Below are positions 49,898-56,000 of a stretch of DNA of 56,000 nucleotides, one piece after another. Position numbers and translations under genes: made by a program. The notes under the pieces are model-generated. The model worked only from the letters and a program-made list of their open reading frames with translations, did not search any database and was not told the origin of the DNA. Positions within the stretch are counted from its first letter, which is position 1; each line of letters starts with the position of its first letter. Location: positions 8,001 through 64,000 of the forward strand of contig VGHR01000001.1 of NCBI GenBank assembly GCA_016868205.1, given 5' to 3'. This DNA is from Betaproteobacteria bacterium. Lineage in GTDB: Bacteria > Pseudomonadota > Gammaproteobacteria > Burkholderiales > Burkholderiaceae_C.

Positions 49898-51670
49898 TCA
49901 GGCGCGCGCGGCCTTGCCGGCATGCATCTCCGATCGACGTTTTTCGCTGGCGGCCTTGTCGATGGTGTAGAGGGGCGTACCAGCGGCAGGCCGACTCTCG
50001 GCGGCAATGACGGCACCGTAGTCGCGCTCAGCCGTGGCGCGGGATATGTAGGCGGCGTTGAGATCGCGTTCAACCGCATCAAGGTCCCGCTCCAGCGGGT
50101 CACCATAGCCGCCACCGCCTGGGGAATTGGCGCGTAAGGTGTCACCCGACTGTAGGCTGCGCTTGTCTTCCTTGCTGCGCATCTGTGGCGTCCATGTCTT
50201 TCCGGCAGTGACGAACTCAACCCGATTGGGCTGTCCGGCCTTGCCGCCGAGCACCCCGAAGGGCGCATGGTCGGCGCGGTCACCCAGCACCGTAACGAGG
50301 CAGTCACTCCAGGTGGTAAGGCTGTAGCTGGTGCCGCACCCGCCCCGATGCCAGCCGGCCCCCCCCGAATCGTCGCGCACCTGGAAATGGTTGAAGCGAA
50401 TCGGGAAGCGATGCTCGGACATCTCCAGCGACATGAAGTTGGCCATCGACTGCGGCGGCGTGCCGTTGATCAGTCCATCACTGGCCCGACTTGCGCCGTA
50501 GCCACCCGGGTAGGGAAAGACGCCGACGTAATAGTTGCCTGAGCGCGGATGGGTGCCGCTGATGGCCGTCACGCCTATGGTGCCAAAGAAAGCCGCCGGG
50601 GCCTTGTCAGGGATGGCCTGGGCCAGCGCACCGAAGGTGACGTCGATGGCACGACCCATGGGCTCGAGATAGCCGCCACAGGGGGTGGGGTATTCGGCCG
50701 AGAGAATCGTGCGCGGCGGCAGGGTAAAGCTGATCGGCCTGAAGGTGCCTCCATTGACCGGCACATCGGGGAAGATATGCTTGATCGCCACATAACAAGA
50801 CGACAGAGTGGTGTTATGCGACATGTTCATCGGCCCGGTGGTGCTGGCCCCGGTTCCGGTGAAATCGAAATGCATTTCATCGCCCGTCACGGTGATCGCC
50901 AGCTTGACCGGGACCGGCTGATCGTTGATACCGTCGTTGTCCAGGAAATCCTCCCAGCGGTAGGTGCCGTCGGGGATCTCGGAGATGTAGGAGCGCATCT
51001 GGCGCTCAGAGTAAGCAATCATTTCGTCGAGGCACTGCGACAAAGTGCTGCGCCCATAGCGTTGGACCAGAGCTTCGATGCCACGGTGACCGACGGTAAA
51101 AACATTGACCATGGCCGAAAGATCGCCGGCAATTTCCTTGGGCAAACGTACGTTGGCCTTAAACATGGCCAGCAGCGCCTCATTGAGCCGCCCCTGCTCG
51201 TAGAGCTTGACCGGCGGGATGACTATGCCCTCCTGATGAATCTCGGTGGCCTTGGGCCCCCAACCTCCCGGCACATTGCCGCCGATGTCCATCCAGTGTC
51301 CGGTGGTCGCCAGCACCGCGAACAATTGGCCGTCGGCAAAGATGGGAGCCACTAGCTGGACATCCTGCAAATGACTGCCGCCGGCGTAGGTGTCATTCAT
51401 GATCCAGATATCGCCCGGCTTGAAGCCACCCTGCTGGCGAGACAAGCCGATGATGTGCTGGACTGCAAACTGCATATAGGCCAGAAAAACCGGCAACCCG
51501 TACCGGCCCTGCGCAATCGTCTCGCCCGTCTCCGGATGAAAGATGCCGTTGGCGCAATCGTTGGTTTCGGAAATGATGGGGGAGATAGCGGCGTGGATCA
51601 GTTGCAGATCCATCTCGTCGGCGATTTGCTCAAGACTGCCGCGCACCACGGCCAAGGTCACTGGATCCAT
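49898..51670 (-). CDS. hyuB: Hydantoinase B/oxoprolinase-family protein (HyuB)
   Basis: Subunit B of 590 residues of the hydantoinase/oxoprolinase family, which includes N-methylhydantoinase, 5-oxoprolinase and the carboxylases of acetone and acetophenone. MDPVTLAVVRGSLEQIADEM at the start, SETNDCANGIFHPETGETIA, GDIWIMNDTYAGGSHLQDV and MHFDFTGTGASTTGPMNMSH are hallmark segments. C-terminal GGKAGQPNRVEF is also present. It starts directly at the stop of hyuA (TAAATG), so the two are translated in sequence and form one enzyme. The chemistry could be ATP-dependent ring opening or carboxylation; nothing in the protein decides. Confidence 0.92.
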   Translation of the reverse strand: MDPVTLAVVRGSLEQIADEMDLQLIHAAISPIISETNDCANGIFHPETGETIAQGRYGLPVFLAYMQFAVQHIIGLSRQQGGFKPGDIWIMNDTYAGGSHLQDVQLVAPIFADGQLFAVLATTGHWMDIGGNVPGGWGPKATEIHQEGIVIPPVKLYEQGRLNEALLAMFKANVRLPKEIAGDLSAMVNVFTVGHRGIEALVQRYGRSTLSQCLDEMIAYSERQMRSYISEIPDGTYRWEDFLDNDGINDQPVPVKLAITVTGDEMHFDFTGTGASTTGPMNMSHNTTLSSCYVAIKHIFPDVPVNGGTFRPISFTLPPRTILSAEYPTPCGGYLEPMGRAIDVTFGALAQAIPDKAPAAFFGTIGVTAISGTHPRSGNYYVGVFPYPGGYGASRASDGLINGTPPQSMANFMSLEMSEHRFPIRFNHFQVRDDSGGAGWHRGGCGTSYSLTTWSDCLVTVLGDRADHAPFGVLGGKAGQPNRVEFVTAGKTWTPQMRSKEDKRSLQSGDTLRANSPGGGGYGDPLERDLDAVERDLNAAYISRATAERDYGAVIAAESRPAAGTPLYTIDKAASEKRRSEMHAGKAARA

Positions 51671-53695
51671 TTACTTCACCTTCACAAGGAGATTGCTGTG
51701 CAGATCAACCGTCACAGACATGTCCGGCTCGACCACCGTGGTGGTATCACTCTGTTCAACGATGGCCGGACCATAGAAATGCATGCCCGGCAACAGGTCA
51801 TCGCGCCGATAAACCGGGGTGTCGTACCAACGCTGAAAATGCACCGGCCGGGTAGCCGCCGGCTGGGGCTGGGCCTGGCTGGCTCTGACCTCGGCACCCT
51901 TGACCGCTGCCGCGCTGCTACGTGAGCCGACCGCTACCGTGCGGAGGTTGACCAATACCACAGGCATGTCATTGAGGGTGTTACCAAACTGCGTGCGGTA
52001 GGCATCAACAAAAGCCTGCTCAAGCAACGACTGGCTCATGCCCGGCTCGACCCGCACGCGCAGGCAATGAATCTGCCCAGCGTAGGCCATGTCGGCGTTG
52101 TGCGCGATCACTACCGCATCGACCGGCACCTGGCTCTGCGCCACTTGCTGCGCTGCCTGCTCACGCTGCGATACGAACATGGCAGCCAACTCCGCCGCGT
52201 CGATGCGATCCAAGCGCTTTTCCACGGTCTGGGAGATGTCATAGCGCAGGTCGGCATGCGCACAACCGAGGGCGCACAGGACACCCGGGTACTTGGGAAC
52301 CAACATGGTACTGACGCCCACTTCGCGTATGAGCGCGCCCCCATGCATAGGTCCGGCACCGCCGAAAGCCACCAGCGCAAAATCGCGTGGATCGAGGCCA
52401 CGCTCTATGGACATCAAGCGCATGCGGCCGGCCATGCGCTGATTGACCACCGCCAAAATGGCCTCAGCCGTCTTTTCCGTGCTCAGGCCGAGCTTGCCGC
52501 CAAGTTCGGCCACCGCCCGACGGGCGCCCTCGACATCCAGCGTGCTGCCATCGCCATTCATCTGGCTGGCCGGATTGATGCGCCCCAGTACCACATTGGC
52601 ATCGGTGACGGTGGGCTCAACGCCGCCGCGTCGGTAGGCCACGGGGCCGGGCACGGCCCCGGCACTGCGCGGACCGACCTGCAGCATACCGCCGCGATCC
52701 AGGTAGGCAATGCTGCCGCCGCCTGCGCCGATAGTGTGCACGTCGATCATCGGCAGGCGCAGCGGAATGCGAAAGTCCAGGTTGGTCAGCTCGGCCACTT
52801 CGGGCTTACCGTTGATGATCACCGCCACATCGAAGCTGGTGCCTCCCATGTCGCCAGTGATGACATGGCTAAAGCCCGATTCGGCCGCGATCAGGGCGGC
52901 TGCGGTCACTCCAGCCGCAGGCCCGGAGCGCACGATGTAGGCCGAGCGCTGGCCCAGCTGCCGCAGCGGCGCCACGCCGCCGTTGGATTGCATGATGGCC
53001 ACCTCACGGCAGAAGCCCCAGTCGCCGAGCTTTTCCGACAGATTGCGCGCGTAGCGAGCCACCAGAGGCTGCAAATAGCCCTGCACTACGGCTGTGCTGG
53101 TGCGTTCAAATTCGTAATACTCGCGCACCACCGAGGTGGCGGTGACCAGTTCCCAGGCCGGATTGATCTCGGCCAGGATCTGCCGTGCACGCTCTTCATG
53201 CGCAGTGTTAGCGTAGGCGTGCAGAAAAGCAATCACCACCGATTCGACACGGCGCGCCTGTAATTCCTGGGCCACAGCGCGCAGACCGGCTTCGTCCAGA
53301 GGCTTGAGCACCCGGCCCTCGTAATCGATGCGCTCGGCCACCTCGAAGCGCAAATGCCGAGGCACCAGGGGCTCATGCACGCCATGAAGTCCGTACATTT
53401 GGGGCCGGTCGCGCCGACCCAGCTCGATCAAGTCGCGAAAGCCGTGGGTGGTGATCAGAGCGCAGCGGGCGCCCTTGCGCTCGATCACCGCGTTGGTGGC
53501 AATCGTGGTGCCATGCACAATGGCATCGAGGTCGCCGGGCCGCAGGCTGGCGGCCTGCAAGGCATTGAGCAAGCCTATGGACGGGTCGTGCGGGGTCGAA
53601 GGCACCTTGAGAATCTGGTGCGGGCGATCGTCGCCACCGAAAAAATACAGGTCGGTGAAGGTGCCCCCGACGTCGATGCCTACAGTGCCTTTCAT
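51671..53695 (-). CDS. hyuA: Hydantoinase A/oxoprolinase-family protein (HyuA)
   Basis: Subunit A of 674 residues. It carries the ATP-binding motif GTVGIDVGGTFTDLYFFGGD (residues 3-22), TTIATNAVIERKG (69-81), the central MGGTSFDVAVIINGKP and IDVHTIGAGGGSIAYLDRGG, and LVAFGGAGPMHGGALIREVG near the C-terminus. Together with HyuB it forms the heteromeric ATP-dependent hydrolase or carboxylase of the hydantoinase family. Two successive ATGs lie at 53698 and 53695; the SD GGGGAG is five bases before the second, so 53695 is used. It is 28 bases downstream of the alpha/beta hydrolase gene, same strand. Confidence 0.93.
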   Translation of the reverse strand: MKGTVGIDVGGTFTDLYFFGGDDRPHQILKVPSTPHDPSIGLLNALQAASLRPGDLDAIVHGTTIATNAVIERKGARCALITTHGFRDLIELGRRDRPQMYGLHGVHEPLVPRHLRFEVAERIDYEGRVLKPLDEAGLRAVAQELQARRVESVVIAFLHAYANTAHEERARQILAEINPAWELVTATSVVREYYEFERTSTAVVQGYLQPLVARYARNLSEKLGDWGFCREVAIMQSNGGVAPLRQLGQRSAYIVRSGPAAGVTAAALIAAESGFSHVITGDMGGTSFDVAVIINGKPEVAELTNLDFRIPLRLPMIDVHTIGAGGGSIAYLDRGGMLQVGPRSAGAVPGPVAYRRGGVEPTVTDANVVLGRINPASQMNGDGSTLDVEGARRAVAELGGKLGLSTEKTAEAILAVVNQRMAGRMRLMSIERGLDPRDFALVAFGGAGPMHGGALIREVGVSTMLVPKYPGVLCALGCAHADLRYDISQTVEKRLDRIDAAELAAMFVSQREQAAQQVAQSQVPVDAVVIAHNADMAYAGQIHCLRVRVEPGMSQSLLEQAFVDAYRTQFGNTLNDMPVVLVNLRTVAVGSRSSAAAVKGAEVRASQAQPQPAATRPVHFQRWYDTPVYRRDDLLPGMHFYGPAIVEQSDTTTVVEPDMSVTVDLHSNLLVKVK

Positions 53696-53723
53696 CATCG
53701 CTCCCCAAAAATCTCTTAGGCAC

Positions 53724-54698
53724 TTAGCCTGTTTTTTTTCGCTTATCCCAGCGCTGGCCGCACTGCGGCTCCTGATGCTGCCGCCGCAGCCAGGCGCAAG
53801 CATGCGCCATCGCCTGGGCCGCCTCGGGGAGACGACCGGCATGCTTAAGAAAGCCGTGGTTCAGGCCCATGGCGCAGCGCGACTCGACCGAGACACCAGC
53901 TTGAGCAAGCCGCTCAGCCAAGGCCTGCCCTTCATCGCGCAACACGTCGTACTCGGCGGTCATCAACCATGTCGCCGGCATGCCTGCCAGTGAGACCATG
54001 CGCAGGGGCGCCGCATCAGGATGGGCCCTCTGCGCGGCATTGCCCAGGTAGAGAGACCAGAACCAGGCCATCGCTTGCGCGCTCAGGCCATAGCCCTGTG
54101 CGTAGCGCCGGTAAGAGCAGCGCTCGCTGTCGGGCTCGTCAGTGACCGGGTACCACAACAACAATCCTTGCGCTTGGGCAGCAGCGCGATCGCGCAAGCG
54201 CGCCGCGGTGACCACGGCCAGGCAGCCGCCCGCGCTGTCGCCGGCCAAGGCGAGTCGCCGCATATCGGCTCCGAGGTCATCGGCCAAAGCCAACAAGCCC
54301 AGTGTGGCGGCCAGGCAGTCATCAGGGCCTGCTGGAAAGGGATGCTCGGGTGCAAGCCGATAGTTGACCGAAACCACCAGGCAGTTCGCACCCTGGGCCA
54401 GTCGTCTGCAGATCTCGTCGTGCGTGTCAAGGTCAAGGGCGCAAAAGCCACTGCCGTGAAAAAATACCGTCAGGGGTAATCGATCACCCCCCGGGTGTGG
54501 GCGATACAGGCGCGCAGCAATGGGTCCCGCGGGCCCGTGCAACGCCAGATCGCGCACCTCGGCCATGGGCACAGGTATCTGCCGCGCATAAGCGCGCTTC
54601 ATCTGCTCACGGGCCTGCTCAATCGGCAGTTGGTGATAGGGCACAGCCGTGTCGGGCGCGGCGGCCAGCTCTGCGGCGATAAAGGGATGCAAGGGCAT
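53724..54698 (-). CDS. Alpha/beta hydrolase, hormone-sensitive-lipase family
   Basis: Esterase of 324 residues of the HSL family. The oxyanion motif is FFHGSGFCALDLDTHD (HGSG at 81-84 instead of the common HGGG), the nucleophile elbow LAGDSAGGCL has Ser155, the acid is in TAEYDVLRDEG and the His in MGLNHGFLKH. No signal peptide is visible, so it is probably cytoplasmic. It may hydrolyse an ester or lactone in the pathway. It lies between the Bug receptor gene (27 bases) and hyuA. The last 15 residues are Arg/Lys-rich. The catalytic triad is complete. Confidence 0.9.
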   Translation of the reverse strand: MPLHPFIAAELAAAPDTAVPYHQLPIEQAREQMKRAYARQIPVPMAEVRDLALHGPAGPIAARLYRPHPGGDRLPLTVFFHGSGFCALDLDTHDEICRRLAQGANCLVVSVNYRLAPEHPFPAGPDDCLAATLGLLALADDLGADMRRLALAGDSAGGCLAVVTAARLRDRAAAQAQGLLLWYPVTDEPDSERCSYRRYAQGYGLSAQAMAWFWSLYLGNAAQRAHPDAAPLRMVSLAGMPATWLMTAEYDVLRDEGQALAERLAQAGVSVESRCAMGLNHGFLKHAGRLPEAAQAMAHACAWLRRQHQEPQCGQRWDKRKKTG

Positions 54699-54725
54699 GG
54701 ACTTGGGAGTCGATGTGCTCTGGCC

Positions 54726-55757
54726 TTACTGCGGCTGCACGCCAATAGAGGCCAACAGCCGCGGCAGGCGCTCAACCTCGCTGCGCACGAAGGGGCCAAA
54801 GTCAGCCGGCCCCATCCAACGGGGGTCGGCACCGATTTGTTGCAGTCGTTGGGCTGTGTCCGGGCTCTTGACCAGCCGCTCGAGCTCATCGGCCAGGCGC
54901 CGTACCACGACATCGGACGTGCCTACAGGTGCAAACAATCCAATCCAGCCGACGAAGTTGAAATCGCTCACGCCGGCCTCGGCCAGCGTGAGCACTTCAG
55001 GCGCCTGCGCACTGCGGCCGCCCAATGTGACCACGCCAAGTACACGTACCGAACCGGATCGGACATGCGCCAGGCTCGAGCTGATATCGGGAAACATCAC
55101 CTGCACCCGACCCGCAATGACATCGGTCAGGCCCAGCGGATTGCTTTGGTAGGGCACGCGCAGCATTTCGGCACCGGCGCGTCTAGCGAACATCTCGCCC
55201 ATCATCAGGCTCGATGTGTTGCCGGCCGCAAAGCTGATCGCTTTGGGCTGCGCCCGAATCAGCGCCACCAACTCGGCGGGCGTCTTGGCAGGGACAGAGG
55301 GATGAACCACCAGAAAACTCGAGAAGGTGGCAATCAAGCCGACCGGCACGAAGTCTTTGACCGGGTCATAGCCAGGCTTAGCCATCAGGCCGGGGTTGGC
55401 TCCGTGGGTGGAGTTGGTCCCCATCAAGAGCGTCAATCCGTCGGGCGCCGCACGAGCCACGGCCGTACTGGCAATCGCGCCATTGGCACCGGGACGATTT
55501 TCTACCGTCACCGGCTGCTTGAAGGCCGCTTCAAGTTGCTGCGCCAGCAGGCGCGTGGCCGTATCGGTACCGCTGCCAGGTCCGAAGGGCACCACGATCT
55601 TGACGGGACGCTGCGGATACGCCTCGGCCTGCGTCAATGGCGATACCGCACACAGCGCCGCCGCCATACCGGCCCACATCAGGATGCGCGCCCATAGCCG
55701 CATCGATGGCGAGGATCCCGGGGTCGAGCGCCCGGTCGCCTTGAACGTGCTCTTCAT
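54726..55757 (-). CDS. Bug/TctC-family tripartite tricarboxylate receptor protein
   Basis: Bug-family receptor of 343 residues, longer than usual because of an N-terminal extension before the signal peptide core (WARILMWAGMAAALCAVSPL at 22-41, cleavage after TQAEA). Motifs VKIVVPFGPGSGTDTATR, VENRPGANGAIASTAVAR and VPYQSNPLGLTDVIAGRVQV fit the family. GGAGGAGAGG before ATG 55757 is a strong ribosome site and supports the longer start. It is the first complete gene of the catabolic block in the direction of transcription. It lies 121 bases downstream of the stop of the partial gene. Confidence 0.93.
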   Translation of the reverse strand: MKSTFKATGRSTPGSSPSMRLWARILMWAGMAAALCAVSPLTQAEAYPQRPVKIVVPFGPGSGTDTATRLLAQQLEAAFKQPVTVENRPGANGAIASTAVARAAPDGLTLLMGTNSTHGANPGLMAKPGYDPVKDFVPVGLIATFSSFLVVHPSVPAKTPAELVALIRAQPKAISFAAGNTSSLMMGEMFARRAGAEMLRVPYQSNPLGLTDVIAGRVQVMFPDISSSLAHVRSGSVRVLGVVTLGGRSAQAPEVLTLAEAGVSDFNFVGWIGLFAPVGTSDVVVRRLADELERLVKSPDTAQRLQQIGADPRWMGPADFGPFVRSEVERLPRLLASIGVQPQ

Positions 55758-55878
55758 ACCTCTCCTCCACCCTTGCGGGTCTCCGCATTCGTCGTGGGGC
55801 CCAGTGCATAGCCGGCGCTCTCACACGGTTTTAACTTCCACAGCCGCCCTTGCCGGCTCAATCGGTCCGTCAGTCAGA

Positions 55879-56000
55879 CTAGGCCGTTGCTGCATCTTTT
55901 TTCCTGGACCGGCGGGCGGCTCCCTCCTTGCCGCGTTGATCCACTGCTTGCACATATGCGCCCACATGCCGGCCCATGCGGCGCCAAGCGGCATCGCCCT
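55879..56000 (-). CDS. Unidentified gene, 3' end (39 codons visible)
   Basis: On the minus strand a frame enters from the right edge and reads 39 codons, including WRRMGRHVGAYVQAVDQRGK and a basic tail rich in Arg and Lys, to TAG at 55881-55879. I do not recognise the family from this short piece. Support is only the open frame to the edge, the same strand as its neighbours and a gap to the Bug gene with a good ribosome site. It may be part of the same transcription unit. Confidence 0.35.
   Translation of the reverse strand, partial: GDAAWRRMGRHVGAYVQAVDQRGKEGAARRSRKKDAATA

Noticed and set aside
1-56000. CRISPR arrays, tRNA or rRNA genes, prophage or integrative element
   Set aside because: No regularly spaced direct repeats, cloverleaf sequences, rRNA stretches, integrase or phage structural genes were found by reading; one IS remnant is the only mobile-element evidence.

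Overview
The window is GC-rich DNA (AT-rich only in a few intergenic patches) from a betaproteobacterium, most likely of the order Burkholderiales. Evidence for this is the set of five Bug/TctC-type periplasmic receptor genes (one broken), a Bug-LysR divergent module, a tandem glycine riboswitch before a DadA-like gene, and the housekeeping genes htpG, hemE, priA, rep and dsbD. The species cannot be named from the sequence. No rRNA, tRNA, CRISPR array or phage was seen.

Left third (1-27.2 kb), mixed strands. The 3' end of an SrkA-type kinase gene is followed by two Bug genes in tandem, the second interrupted by a TAG codon, and by a ModA-like binding protein without a signal peptide. On the minus strand come a DadA-like oxidase under a tandem glycine riboswitch and an M20 amidohydrolase translationally coupled to a Bug gene that is divergent from a LysR gene. 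A haloacid-dehalogenase-type HAD protein and htpG follow. Next is a coupled LysE/EamA/PhzF exporter-enzyme operon, then a histidine phosphatase, a creatininase-family protein, a B12-binding radical SAM protein, DsbD, a CoA-binding protein and a secreted ClpP-like protein behind an AT-rich region. After these lie hemE, an AT-rich intergenic region with two perfect DnaA boxes, priA, an AEC permease and rep.

Right half (27.2-56 kb), every gene on the minus strand. This is a roughly 29-kb catabolic block, so transcription runs from high to low coordinates. In that direction it reads: a partial gene, a Bug receptor, an alpha/beta hydrolase, HyuA and HyuB, an acyl-CoA dehydrogenase, an enoyl-CoA hydratase, a family III CoA transferase, a thiolase-like protein without catalytic cysteines, a DUF35 partner, a Bug receptor and an SDR. 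It continues with a branched-chain-amino-acid-type binding protein, a D-2-hydroxyacid dehydrogenase, an HpcH/HpaI aldolase, LivH, LivM, LivG and LivF, a split AtuA pair, an acyl-CoA ligase, a MaoC hydratase, a quinone oxidoreductase, an SDR and two enoyl-CoA hydratase/isomerases. Many stop and start codons overlap as ATGA or TGATG. The natural reading is uptake of an organic acid, CoA activation, oxidation and hydration, and carbon-carbon cleavage by aldolase-type enzymes. The substrate cannot be told from sequence.

At the distal end of this block there is a second copy of the isomerase and quinone oxidoreductase genes. Its oxidoreductase copy is cut off by a decayed IS5-family transposase fragment, and a 169-bp near-palindromic element lies between two isomerase genes. 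The most interesting points are the cysteine-less thiolase/DUF35 pair with the split AtuA pair in an uncharacterised pathway, the palindromic element, the nonsense Bug gene, the tandem glycine riboswitch and the DnaA boxes between hemE and priA.
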